A DNA stretch of 64,000 nt from Lutimonas vermicola. Its GTDB lineage: Bacteria > Bacteroidota > Bacteroidia > Flavobacteriales > Flavobacteriaceae. The notes under the pieces were generated by a model. The model ran no database searches, was not told the DNA's origin, and saw nothing but the letters and a program-made list of their open reading frames with translations. A program made the translations under genes and the position numbers. The stretch lies in the NCBI RefSeq assembly GCF_038433205.1, contig NZ_JBCDNA010000001.1:124001-188000 (forward strand), given 5' to 3'. This document shows, piece by piece, positions 1-8,205 of the stretch (positions within the stretch are counted from its first letter, which is position 1; every line of letters begins with the position of its first letter).

Positions 1-1
1 A

Positions 2-400
2 CTGGATCTTATACAGCCTTATCGTTTGGAAATGGGTACGAAGTTACAGGTAGGAGTGAAACCTAATCTGTATAAATTTTGGGATAAGCAAATTGCCCAA
101 GCCTTGAATAAGGAAATGTCTAAAGGTGAATTATTGATTAATTTAGCCAGTAATGAATACTTTAAAGCGATTGATAAAAATGAATTGAAGGCCGCAGTTA
201 TAACTCCTGTTTTTAAAGACTTCAAAAATGGTAAATACAAAATAATCGCGACCTTTGCCAAACATGCCCGAGGGCAAATGGTACGCTATATTGCCGAGAA
301 TAAGATCAATGATATAGAGGGGCTTAAGGGCTTTCATTATAATCATTATGCCTTTGATGAGAATTTATCCAGTGAGACGGAACTCGTATTCACCAGATAG
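2..400 (+). CDS. yaaA: YaaA family peroxide-stress protein (5' truncated by the window edge)
   Basis: This is the C-terminal half of a YaaA (DUF328) protein; the reading frame is open to the first base of the window, so the real start lies outside it. The visible residues include QPYRLEMGTKL, LINLASNEYFKA and the basic segment FAKHARGQMVRYI, all typical of this family. The TTG at 26 falls inside the conserved QPYRLEMGTK block and is therefore not the start. In E. coli YaaA limits intracellular iron and DNA damage during peroxide stress; that role is known for the family and only inferred here. It is convergent with the next gene, with 2 bases between the stop codons. Confidence 0.9.
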   Translation: MDLIQPYRLEMGTKLQVGVKPNLYKFWDKQIAQALNKEMSKGELLINLASNEYFKAIDKNELKAAVITPVFKDFKNGKYKIIATFAKHARGQMVRYIAENKINDIEGLKGFHYNHYAFDENLSSETELVFTR

Positions 401-402
401 GT

Positions 403-1920
403 TTACAATTTAACATTTACTGGACTGCTCATGTCGTTGTTTCTGCTCACCGCAATGATCAAAAGGCTGGTCCCGGCTTTCAGTATCTTCTTGGGAATCA
501 CCAGAGAAGTTTCACCTGTAAGGCTTAGGATATTAGAAGCCTTGTTTATATTGTGCACTTCATTTTCGTCGAAGCGATAAATGAGGAATTTTACTGCCTG
601 ATGCTCAGTTTTCTCAGACATAAGGTCCCATTCCAAGACATACTGTTTGTTTTTAAGTTTACGCAACCTGGCATTGATCACAGGTTGAGGTGTGAATTTT
701 TCTTTTTTATTGGCTACAGGTTGTAATGCAGGTGTTTGAAAATATTTTTGAGTCAGCACGTCATTGATGTTGAACGGGTTTTTCGCTAATGATGCAGCGC
801 TAAAAAAAACACTTCCCTTGATTTGTGAAATACTGGAATTAAGATCGAGTTGTCGTTCGATCTGTGTAGGATTTTGAAGATTCCAGGCCTTGTCTTCTTT
901 TTTGTCTGCAAGCCTGTATAATCCATGTCCTATAAAAAGATTGGTATTAAAGGAGTTGGCTGCCCACCATTGGACTATTTGTCCATAGTCAACTTTCTCA
1001 TGGCCCATGTGCCAATAGACTTGAGGCAGGATATAGTCTAACCACCCTTTTTGCATCCATAAAAGAATGTCGGCATAAAGATTGTCGTAGTTTGTCTGGC
1101 CGGCTTCAGTAGCCGAACCTCTTCGGTCATCCGAATAATTTCTCCAAACTCCAAAGGGACTGATGCCGAATTGAACCCAGGGTTTAATATTTTTGATTGT
1201 CATATATAATTCCTGTATAATCCTGTCGACATTTTGCCTTCTCCAGCTATCCCTTTGGTTGGGATATAAGTCTCCGCCAAAAGTTTTAAAACTCCTGTGA
1301 TCATCAAATTCCTGATCTTTGATTTGATACGGATAGAAGTAATCATCAAAATGTATGGCATCAACATCGTAATTCTGAACGATGTCAGTTACGATTTTTT
1401 TAGTATGTGCCCTGACTTCGGGTATTCCCGGATCAAAGTATTTGTTGTTGCCATAATTTATAAACCATTCTGGTTTTTCATAAGTAAGTGGAAAAGGGTT
1501 TGACCTGAATTCCTGATAGTTTACCACTGCCCGATAGGGATTTAGCCAAGCGTGTAATTCCATGCCTCTTTTATGGGCTTCCTGAATCATAAAGGCCAAA
1601 GGGTCATAATAAGGGGAGGGGGCTTTATTGTTTGTTCCGTTCAAATAAAATGACCAAGGTTCATATTTTGAATTGTAGAAAGCATCTGCCGAAGGTCTGA
1701 CCTGGAATATGACGGCGTTGAAATTCATGCTTTTAAAAAGGTCCAGCATGTCAATGATTTCTTTTTTTTGTTGATCAACACTGAGGTTTTTATTGCTGGG
1801 CCAGTCAATATTGCCCACAGTGGCCACCCAAACACCCCTGAACTCTCTTAAAAGTTTTTCCTGAGCAAGTGCAACAGTGACATTGAAAACCAGAATTAAA
1901 ATGAAAATAAATGATTTCAA
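403..1920 (-). CDS. Secreted family 10-like glycosyl hydrolase (GHL10, YngK type)
   Basis: The protein has 505 residues. Residues 1-19 form a Sec signal peptide ending VALAQ, followed by REFRGVWVATVGNIDWPS, the entry motif of GHL10 (DUF187) domains. HAWLNPYR, VDAIHFDDYF and FGISPFGVWRN are further conserved barrel segments. The last ~90 residues (from about 415) look like a beta-sandwich add-on. The family contains enzymes that cleave glycan strands, but the substrate cannot be read from sequence. The only possible start next to the signal peptide is TTG at 1920; no ATG lies upstream in frame. A TATTTTTG box sits about 30 bases upstream. Confidence 0.85.
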   Translation of the reverse strand: MKSFIFILILVFNVTVALAQEKLLREFRGVWVATVGNIDWPSNKNLSVDQQKKEIIDMLDLFKSMNFNAVIFQVRPSADAFYNSKYEPWSFYLNGTNNKAPSPYYDPLAFMIQEAHKRGMELHAWLNPYRAVVNYQEFRSNPFPLTYEKPEWFINYGNNKYFDPGIPEVRAHTKKIVTDIVQNYDVDAIHFDDYFYPYQIKDQEFDDHRSFKTFGGDLYPNQRDSWRRQNVDRIIQELYMTIKNIKPWVQFGISPFGVWRNYSDDRRGSATEAGQTNYDNLYADILLWMQKGWLDYILPQVYWHMGHEKVDYGQIVQWWAANSFNTNLFIGHGLYRLADKKEDKAWNLQNPTQIERQLDLNSSISQIKGSVFFSAASLAKNPFNINDVLTQKYFQTPALQPVANKKEKFTPQPVINARLRKLKNKQYVLEWDLMSEKTEHQAVKFLIYRFDENEVHNINKASNILSLTGETSLVIPKKILKAGTSLLIIAVSRNNDMSSPVNVKL

Positions 1921-1951
1921 AATGGTGATTGGAATGAATTAATGTATAAGC

Positions 1952-1959
1952 CAAAAATA
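1952..1959 (-). promoter_or_regulatory. -7 promoter box of the GHL10 gene
   Basis: On the minus strand this reads TATTTTTG, matching the Bacteroidota sigma-A -7 element TAnnTTTG. It lies 32 bases before the TTG start, leaving a leader of about 25 bases. No clear -33 TTG at the usual distance was checked for this copy. Confidence 0.5.
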
Positions 1960-2044
1960 GGATCTTATTTGGCCAATTACAAGAACATTGTTTAAATATT
2001 AACTGTAATTAAACAAGTCAATAAAGGCCTGCTTTCAGACTGTT

Positions 2045-2085
2045 TATGTCAGTATGTCATTAAAATATGCCAAAAACGTGACATA
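2045..2085 (+). promoter_or_regulatory. Three copies of TATGTCA upstream of dnaK (possible operator)
   Basis: TATGTCA occurs at 2045-2051 and 2053-2059 as a direct repeat one base apart, and its exact reverse complement TGACATA lies at 2079-2085. The cluster ends 90 bases before the dnaK start. Spacing and symmetry suggest a protein-binding site, plausibly for heat-shock control, but no known Bacteroidota regulator is tied to this motif from what can be seen. It is not the CIRCE operator. Confidence 0.35.
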
Positions 2086-2174
2086 ATTCATGAATTTCAG
2101 CTCTGGCATAGTGATTGTCCATACAGCAACAGTAAATAAATATAAGAATCAATAAAAATTAAAAATATAATATT

Positions 2175-4097
2175 ATGAGTAAGATAATTGGAATAGATTT
2201 AGGTACAACCAACTCATGCGTTTCTGTGATGGAAGGAAATGAGCCCGTTGTAATTCCTAATGCTGAAGGAAAACGCACAACGCCTTCTATCGTTGCTTTT
2301 GTTGAAGACGGAGAAAGAAAGGTTGGAGATCCTGCAAAACGTCAGGCGGTTACCAATCCTGTCAATACAATTTCTTCTATCAAAAGATTTATGGGAAACA
2401 AATATTCTGAATGCAAATTGGAGGCAGAAAGAGTTCCTTATAAAGTTGTGAAAGGAGACAATGATACCCCCAGGGTTGATATTGATGGAAGATTGTATAC
2501 GCCTCAGGAAATTTCCGCTATGGTGTTGCAGAAAATGAAAAAGACAGCTGAAGACTACTTGGGAACTGAAGTTAAAGAGGCAGTTATCACAGTACCTGCT
2601 TATTTTAATGATGCTCAAAGGCAAGCTACAAAAGAAGCTGGTGAAATCGCTGGTTTAAAAGTGAGCAGAATTATCAATGAACCTACTGCTGCAGCGTTGG
2701 CTTATGGTTTGGATAAATCTGGTCATGATAAAAAGATAGCAGTTTATGACCTTGGTGGAGGTACTTTTGATATTTCCATTTTGGAAATTGGAGATGGTGT
2801 TTTTGAAGTATTGTCTACAAATGGGGATACGCATTTAGGTGGTGATGATTTTGATCAGGTGATCATTGACTGGTTAGCTGAAGAATTCAAAAAGGAGGAG
2901 AATCTGGACTTGAGAAAAGATCCAATGGCACTTCAAAGATTGAAGGAAGCTGCTGAAAAGGCAAAAATAGAATTATCATCCAGCACAAAAACTGAGATTA
3001 ATTTACCTTATGTGACTGCTACGGCATCAGGTCCAAAGCACCTTGTTAAAACTTTAACAAGAGCTCATTTCGAGAAATTGTCTGATTCTTTGGTAAAAAG
3101 ATCAATGAGTCCTGTTAGCGCAGCTTTAAAAGATGCTGATCTCAGCACATCGGATATCGATGACGTGATTCTGGTAGGTGGTTCAACAAGAATGCCAAAA
3201 ATTCAGGAAGAAGTTGAAAAGTTCTTTGGAAAGAAACCTTCGAAAGGAGTGAATCCTGATGAGGTTGTTGCCATTGGAGCAGCCATTCAGGGTGGGGTAC
3301 TTACAGGAGAAGTAAAGGATGTACTTTTATTAGACGTTACACCTCTTTCATTAGGTATTGAAACCATGGGGAATGTCGCAACGAAACTGATTGAAGCGAA
3401 CACGACGATCCCAACAAAGAAGTCTCAGGTATTCTCTACAGCCGCAGATAATCAGCCATCCGTTGAAATTCATGTATTGCAGGGAGAAAGGGCCATGGCA
3501 GCCGATAATAAAACAATTGGCAGGTTCCACCTTGATGGAATTCCACCGGCACCAAGAGGAGTTCCTCAGATTGAGGTTACTTTTGATATAGATGCCAATG
3601 GTATTATCAATGTTTCAGCTAAAGATAAAGGAACTGGTAAGGAACACAATATCCGTATAGAGGCTTCATCCGGATTGTCTGAGGAAGAAATCCAAAAAAT
3701 GAAAGCTGATGCCGAAGCGAATGCGGATGCTGATATGAAAGCAAAGGAAACTGCTGAAAAAATCAATGGTGCTGATGCAATGATCTTTCAAACTGAAAGT
3801 CAGTTAAAGGAATTTGGAGACAAGCTTTCAGCTGATAAGAAAGCGCCCATCGAGTCTTCTTTGGAAGAATTGAAAAAGGCTCATGAGTCTAAAGACCTGG
3901 CACAGATTGATGCCGCAATGGAAAAAATCAACGAAGCTTGGAAATCAGCTTCTGAAGAAATTTACAAGGCGCAGCAAGAATCACAAGCAGGAGGCCCTCA
4001 GCCAGGAGCTGATGCAGGTGCCGGACCGTCGGGAGATGGTGAAGCATCACAGGATGATGTTCAGGATGTTGATTTTGAAGAAGTAAAAGAAGACTAA
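2175..4097 (+). CDS. dnaK: Molecular chaperone DnaK (Hsp70)
   Basis: The 640-residue length is standard for Hsp70. The nucleotide-binding domain starts with GIDLGTTNSCV and contains AVYDLGGGTFDIS and VILVGGSTRMPK. The interdomain linker VLLLDVTPLSLGIE follows near residue 385, then the substrate-binding domain and helical lid. The C-terminus has the usual low-complexity Gly/Ala/Pro stretch and ends DVDFEEVKED, with the EEVK-type tail. It folds proteins in the cytosol with DnaJ and GrpE, neither of which is in this window, so dnaK is monocistronic here. A strong terminator follows directly. Confidence 0.99.
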   Translation: MSKIIGIDLGTTNSCVSVMEGNEPVVIPNAEGKRTTPSIVAFVEDGERKVGDPAKRQAVTNPVNTISSIKRFMGNKYSECKLEAERVPYKVVKGDNDTPRVDIDGRLYTPQEISAMVLQKMKKTAEDYLGTEVKEAVITVPAYFNDAQRQATKEAGEIAGLKVSRIINEPTAAALAYGLDKSGHDKKIAVYDLGGGTFDISILEIGDGVFEVLSTNGDTHLGGDDFDQVIIDWLAEEFKKEENLDLRKDPMALQRLKEAAEKAKIELSSSTKTEINLPYVTATASGPKHLVKTLTRAHFEKLSDSLVKRSMSPVSAALKDADLSTSDIDDVILVGGSTRMPKIQEEVEKFFGKKPSKGVNPDEVVAIGAAIQGGVLTGEVKDVLLLDVTPLSLGIETMGNVATKLIEANTTIPTKKSQVFSTAADNQPSVEIHVLQGERAMAADNKTIGRFHLDGIPPAPRGVPQIEVTFDIDANGIINVSAKDKGTGKEHNIRIEASSGLSEEEIQKMKADAEANADADMKAKETAEKINGADAMIFQTESQLKEFGDKLSADKKAPIESSLEELKKAHESKDLAQIDAAMEKINEAWKSASEEIYKAQQESQAGGPQPGADAGAGPSGDGEASQDDVQDVDFEEVKED

Positions 4098-4111
4098 GTA
4101 ATTAGCATTCA

Positions 4112-4153
4112 TAAAAAAAAACCGTCACGCATTGAGCGTGACGGTTTTTTTAA
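4112..4153 (+). terminator. Rho-independent terminator of dnaK
   Basis: CCGTCACGC and GCGTGACGG (4122-4146) form a perfect 9-bp GC-rich stem with loop ATTGA, flanked by a run of A before and of T after, so it can work in both directions. It starts 14 bases after the dnaK stop and probably also ends transcription of the convergent gene at 4180-4644. Confidence 0.92.
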
Positions 4154-4179
4154 TCCTTTTTTTTAAAATTAGTTATCTA

Positions 4180-4644
4180 TCAGGATCTTAACTTTTTAAA
4201 GATAAATCTTGTGATGAAGATTCCCTGACCATCACCTTTTCCGGCGTCACTTTCTACACCGCTTGTTACGAAAGCCAACTCCCATCCTTCATCAATCATG
4301 GTATTCACTTTTGATGAAATTAACGCATCGTTTGAAGCTATGTTTTGAAAATTGATACCCGCAGCACTAAAAAAGTTTAATATTTTAGTCTCGTCAAAGT
4401 TGTCAACCTTGGCCTCTCCTCTTTTGGATTTATTCTGTTTGCTGTTCTCCTCGGTCCTCGACGAGGTATAGTCCTGATGGTTTTTTTCTTCTTCAGCCGA
4501 AATAATTCTTGATCTTCCCAGTCCCATGGGAACAACAGATTCAATACTTGTTACGATCTTGTAATCATAAGACTGGGCCTCAGCTCCAAGAATTGAAGCA
4601 AAAAGGAATACAGCGATTAACATTTTTTTTAACATAATTTTCAT
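4180..4644 (-). CDS. Small secreted protein of unknown function
   Basis: The protein has 154 residues with a signal peptide (LIAVFLFASILGAEAQ). The mature part opens SYDYKIVTSIESVVPMG. It then has a charged, Lys/Glu/Ser-rich middle and a C-terminal part with DEGWELAFVTSG and FITRFIFKK, a pattern like the 'YEYK...GWEL...F' plan of small DUF4177-like domains. That similarity is only an impression. The start could equally be the Met four codons later (MLKKMLI). It is convergent with dnaK and stands alone. Confidence 0.7.
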   Translation of the reverse strand: MKIMLKKMLIAVFLFASILGAEAQSYDYKIVTSIESVVPMGLGRSRIISAEEEKNHQDYTSSRTEENSKQNKSKRGEAKVDNFDETKILNFFSAAGINFQNIASNDALISSKVNTMIDEGWELAFVTSGVESDAGKGDGQGIFITRFIFKKLRS

Positions 4645-4791
4645 TTTATTTATAGGTTAAACTTGTTTTGAACATATGATAACCGAAATAGTTCCTAAAT
4701 ATTGCCACGAGAGATCATTACTATATCAATATGATCTTAGTTTTAACAATATAATTTTTCATTCTGAGCAATAAAATGAAGTTTTATTTTA

Positions 4792-4799
4792 TACATTTG
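4792..4799 (+). promoter_or_regulatory. -7 promoter box of the secreted protein at 4827
   Basis: TACATTTG matches TAnnTTTG and lies 27 bases upstream of the ATG. Confidence 0.45.
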
Positions 4800-4826
4800 A
4801 TGGTCTCAAATATTAAATTAACATAA

Positions 4827-5204
4827 ATGATGAAAAACCTTGCCTTAAAAAGCCTGATACTTTTGTCTATTGTTGTACTAAGTAGTTTTACAATGGTGGA
4901 TAGTTTTATGGGAGTTAAGAAAATTTTAGGAGAATGGGATTATACGATCCCGGATGCACCGTACGAATATCAAAAAGGAGTTCTTGTTTTAAAGAAAATT
5001 GATGGGGTTTTGGCTGGTGAAATGATCATTGGAGGGCAGGGATCAGCAATGGAAGAAATTGTTTATCAAAAGAATAATCTCAGGGCTGTTATGAATGTGC
5101 AGGGGGAAATAGTGAAATTTGATTTAAACTTTACAAAAAAGACATTGGAGGGCACAGTTTCTTATTCACAGGGTGCGTTGGAAATGAAAGGAACAAAGAA
5201 GTAG
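4827..5204 (+). CDS. Small secreted protein, first of a paralogous pair
   Basis: The protein has 125 residues and a hydrophobic N-terminal signal. The mature part runs LGEWDYTIPDAPYEYQKG, then short beta-prone segments, and ends GTVSYSQGALEMKGTKK. The next gene has the same order of motifs (LGTWEYEAP, YQKGLL, GTVSHPQGYMRISG), so the two are tandem duplicates. The order W-x-Y, YQKG, G-x-V recalls small lipocalin-like beta barrels, but I cannot name the family. A TAnnTTTG box precedes it and a terminator follows, so it is probably transcribed alone. Confidence 0.75.
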   Translation: MMKNLALKSLILLSIVVLSSFTMVDSFMGVKKILGEWDYTIPDAPYEYQKGVLVLKKIDGVLAGEMIIGGQGSAMEEIVYQKNNLRAVMNVQGEIVKFDLNFTKKTLEGTVSYSQGALEMKGTKK

Positions 5205-5225
5205 TTCTGAATTGATAAAAAAACA

Positions 5226-5258
5226 AGGCCATCAGGATCAAAACTGATGGCTTTTTTT
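5226..5258 (+). terminator. Rho-independent terminator
   Basis: GGCCATCAG pairs with CTGATGGC(T) around loop GATCAAAA, followed by eight T. It separates the two paralogous small secreted genes. Confidence 0.85.
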
Positions 5259-5320
5259 TATGATTAAAATAATTTTTAACCGTTCAACATTTTTTAAACA
5301 TGGTTAAACATTTTTTTTAG

Positions 5321-5328
5321 TATTTTTG
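5321..5328 (+). promoter_or_regulatory. -7 promoter box of the second paralogue
   Basis: TATTTTTG matches TAnnTTTG. The first possible ATG (5340) is only 11 bases downstream and the second (5352) 23 bases, which leaves a very short leader. Confidence 0.5.
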
Positions 5329-5339
5329 CGTCTAACAGA

Positions 5340-5735
5340 ATGAGTTTTTATATGATAAAATTTTTACGCGCAAGTTTTTCCTTCTTATTACTTTTGTTAA
5401 CATTAGGTTTTACTGAATTAGAGCATAATGATGACCCTTCTGTATTATTGGGTACCTGGGAATATGAGGCTCCGTCTATTGGTTTAAAATACCAAAAAGG
5501 CCTTTTGGAGTTTAGCTATGAAGACAACGTTTTAAATGGTAATGTAATCTTTTGGAACAGGGTCATTCCTATGAAGGACTTAATCTATGAAGACAACAAA
5601 GTGAGGGCTCACATTGTTATGGAAGGAGAAAAAATTGATATTTTTTTAAGATTTCAATCTCACTCTTTTCAAGGAACTGTTTCTCATCCTCAAGGATATA
5701 TGAGGATTTCAGGAAACAAGGTGCTAAAGGAGTAA
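5340..5735 (+). CDS. Small secreted protein, second of a paralogous pair
   Basis: The protein has 131 residues and is a diverged tandem duplicate of the gene at 4827-5204, as shown by LGTWEYEAP, KYQKGLLEF, VRAHIVMEGEKIDIFLRF and GTVSHPQGYM at matching positions. A signal-like hydrophobic stretch (ASFSFLLLLLTLGF) follows the start. Translation may begin at ATG 5340 or at ATG 5352 (MIKFLRASF); the latter gives a more usual signal peptide. The function is unknown. Confidence 0.7.
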   Translation: MSFYMIKFLRASFSFLLLLLTLGFTELEHNDDPSVLLGTWEYEAPSIGLKYQKGLLEFSYEDNVLNGNVIFWNRVIPMKDLIYEDNKVRAHIVMEGEKIDIFLRFQSHSFQGTVSHPQGYMRISGNKVLKE

Positions 5736-5821
5736 GCGTTAATTTTTTAAGTCGCATTTGCAGGTTGCTGACAGGACCCAACCAAAAAGATATTTATTTT
5801 TCAGTGACGCCCCGTTTTTTT

Positions 5822-6432
5822 TTAAAACATCTAGCCAATACCAATGCCCTAGGTTAAACTTTTATAGGCATCAATTTGATATCATAAATTAAAACACCAA
5901 ATAACTCCCAGTTATGGCGTAGGTGAATTGGAGCTTCTAAACCAAACCTGATTACTGTAAAATCTTGATGACTGGAAAATTCTCTGCCTGCTCCTGCCAT
6001 GAACCCTAAATTAGGGATAGGTTTGTAAATAAACATAAGAGCGGCAGAAACCGGCGTTCCTCTTTTATTGATGGCAGTATTATTGACCTTGGTGCCTCCT
6101 GATCTTTCAAGACCAGCCTCATTTACTTTAACTACAAAATCTTCAGTAATAATATCGCTGTGTAATCCAATACCCTATTTGCGGTTGAACGCGCACGTAT
6201 AATTGTACCCAAAAGATGACAAGATAATATTGGTTTTATTTTCATCATTTTTTAGGGATGAAAGGATGACAGTATGATTTAGGGAAGCACTTATGACGTG
6301 TTTTTTATGAACTTGATGATGATCTTCAGCTTTATGGGTCTGCTGGTTGGTTTGTTCATGATCTTGAGCAAAAGTGTTTGCAATAAAAACAAAATTTAAA
6401 AATAAAAATAAAGTGAAACCCGATCTTAGCAT
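5822..6432 (-). pseudogene. Decayed secreted/outer-membrane protein gene with Trp-to-TAG stops
   Basis: Reading from ATG 6432 gives a signal peptide (FLFLNFVFIANTFAQ), a His-rich linker and a beta-barrel-like domain. At 6175-6177 an in-frame TAG interrupts between FNRK and GIGLHSDIITEDFVVK, after which the same frame stays open to 5854. Near 5865 a one-base loss shifts the frame: with one G restored the sequence continues KLDAYKSLT-TAG-GIGIG-TAG-MF and stops at 5822. All three TAGs sit where Trp would fit (WGIG, GWMF), as expected from TGG-to-TAG changes. Homologues with the pattern W-x-IGLH-D...AGAGREF...DxW are known to me from flavobacteria, but I recall no function. Confidence 0.75.
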
Positions 6433-6525
6433 TCTGACTGTTCAAAATTTCAGTGTAGGAAAGAAAGTAATTTAAAATCATTGATAAAAAAAATAACTAG
6501 GATGCTATTTTAATGAATTAAATTT

Positions 6526-6533
6526 TATTTTTG
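6526..6533 (+). promoter_or_regulatory. -7 promoter box almost touching the guaA start
   Basis: TATTTTTG matches TAnnTTTG and ends only 3 bases before the ATG at 6537. If it is used, the transcript would start at or within a base or two of the start codon and be essentially leaderless. Confidence 0.5.
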
Positions 6534-6536
6534 CGC

Positions 6537-8069
6537 ATGCAAAACAAGGTTCTCATTTTAGATTTTGGGTCACAGGTCACGCAACTTATCGCAAGAAGGG
6601 TAAGGGAACTGAATATATACTGTGAAATTCACCCATACAACAGCAAAAAATTTGATGTCAATGAATTTCAGGCAGTGATACTGTCGGGAAGCCCTCATTC
6701 AGTAAGAAATGGAGATGCTCCCCATCCTGATCTTTCAGAGATTAAAGGAAAAAAACCTTTGTTGGGGATTTGTTATGGAGCCCAATACCTGGTGCATTTC
6801 TTTGGAGGCAAAGTGGGTCAATCCAGTTCACGTGAATACGGGAGAGCTAATTTGTCATACATAGATCACAGCAATGCGCTTTTTGACAACATAAACGAAG
6901 GCTCTCAGGTTTGGATGAGTCATAGCGATACGATTATAGAATTACCGAAAAATTATAAGGTGATTGCCAGTACACATGATATTGACAATGCAGCTTTTCA
7001 AATTTTGGGTGAGCAGACCTATGCGATCCAGTTTCACCCCGAAGTATATCATTCAACAGACGGAAAACAACTACTCGAAAATTTTCTGGTGCATATAGCC
7101 GGTCTGGAACAAGACTGGACTCCGACTTCTTTCGTTGAAACCACAGTAGCTGAACTCAAAGATAAAATTGGAGATGAAAAAGTGGTGCTTGGGTTGTCAG
7201 GTGGTGTTGATTCTACAGTTGCAGCCGTCCTGCTCGATAAGGCAATTGGTAAAAATCTTTACTGCATCTTTGTCAATAATGGTTTATTGAGAAAAAATGA
7301 ATTTGAAAGTGTCCTTGATCAATATAAGCATATGGGGCTCAATGTTAAGGGAGTGGATGCTTCAGAGAAGTTTTTGGACAAATTAAAGGGAATCGAGGAC
7401 CCTGAATTAAAAAGGAAAGCCATTGGAAATGCTTTTATAGAGGTATTTGATGACGAAGCGCATTTGATTGAAGACGTCACCTGGCTGGCACAAGGAACCA
7501 TATACCCTGATGTGATTGAATCAGTATCTGCCACAGGCGGGCCTTCAGCCACGATCAAGTCTCATCATAATGTTGGCGGACTACCTGATTTTATGAAACT
7601 TAAGGTGGTTGAGCCTTTGCGGACTATATTTAAAGATGAAGTGAGAAGGGTTGGAAGAAGTTTGGGAATCGACGATGAGTTGCTTGGCAGGCATCCCTTT
7701 CCGGGACCAGGTTTGGGAATCAGAATTTTAGGAGATATTACAGCTGAGAAGGTTAAAATGCTGCAGGAAGTTGATCATATCTTTCTGGAAGGATTAAAAC
7801 GATGGAAATTGTATGATTCGGTTTGGCAGGCTGGAGCCATGTTGTTACCCGTGCAATCTGTAGGAGTGATGGGGGATGAAAGAACTTATGAGAAAGCGGT
7901 GGTTTTAAGGGCTGTTTCATCAACAGATGGAATGACAGCAGACTGGGTTGACCTTCCTTATAAATTCCTGCAGGAAACTTCTAACAAGATTATTAACGGA
8001 GTAAAAGGAGTGAACAGGGTTGTTTACGACATCAGTTCAAAGCCGCCGGCAACGATTGAATGGGAGTAG
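6537..8069 (+). CDS. guaA: GMP synthase (glutamine-hydrolysing)
   Basis: The protein converts XMP to GMP with glutamine and ATP in purine synthesis. The N-terminal class I glutamine amidotransferase has nucleophile Cys in GICYGAQ and the His/Glu pair in QFHPEVYHS. The ATP-pyrophosphatase domain starts with the P-loop LSGGVDST, and the C-terminal dimerisation domain ends KPPATIEWE. About 510 residues is the normal length. ATG 6537 (MQNKVLILDFGSQ) is chosen over the in-frame TTG at 6531, because that TTG lies in the promoter box and homologues start at the ATG. It is followed by the LysM gene, which has its own promoter box. Confidence 0.98.
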   Translation: MQNKVLILDFGSQVTQLIARRVRELNIYCEIHPYNSKKFDVNEFQAVILSGSPHSVRNGDAPHPDLSEIKGKKPLLGICYGAQYLVHFFGGKVGQSSSREYGRANLSYIDHSNALFDNINEGSQVWMSHSDTIIELPKNYKVIASTHDIDNAAFQILGEQTYAIQFHPEVYHSTDGKQLLENFLVHIAGLEQDWTPTSFVETTVAELKDKIGDEKVVLGLSGGVDSTVAAVLLDKAIGKNLYCIFVNNGLLRKNEFESVLDQYKHMGLNVKGVDASEKFLDKLKGIEDPELKRKAIGNAFIEVFDDEAHLIEDVTWLAQGTIYPDVIESVSATGGPSATIKSHHNVGGLPDFMKLKVVEPLRTIFKDEVRRVGRSLGIDDELLGRHPFPGPGLGIRILGDITAEKVKMLQEVDHIFLEGLKRWKLYDSVWQAGAMLLPVQSVGVMGDERTYEKAVVLRAVSSTDGMTADWVDLPYKFLQETSNKIINGVKGVNRVVYDISSKPPATIEWE

Positions 8070-8146
8070 CTAAATCCTTTTGACGAATATGCTGAAGCGA
8101 GCTTTGCCTGTTTCTTGGGGTGGTTTCTAAAAGATTTAAAAAAACA

Positions 8147-8154
8147 TATCTTTG
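8147..8154 (+). promoter_or_regulatory. -7 promoter box of the LysM gene
   Basis: TATCTTTG matches TAnnTTTG and lies 51 bases before the ATG at 8206. Confidence 0.4.
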
Positions 8155-8205
8155 ATGAAATATTGAGGATTAATTTCAGTTTAAAATTATTACATACGAG
8201 ACTTT

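Noticed and set aside
6175..6177. TAG recoded as an amino acid (alternative code or pyrrolysine)
   Set aside because: TAG ends intact genes in the window (yaaA, guaA), and the same gene also has a frameshift, so simple decay is the better explanation.
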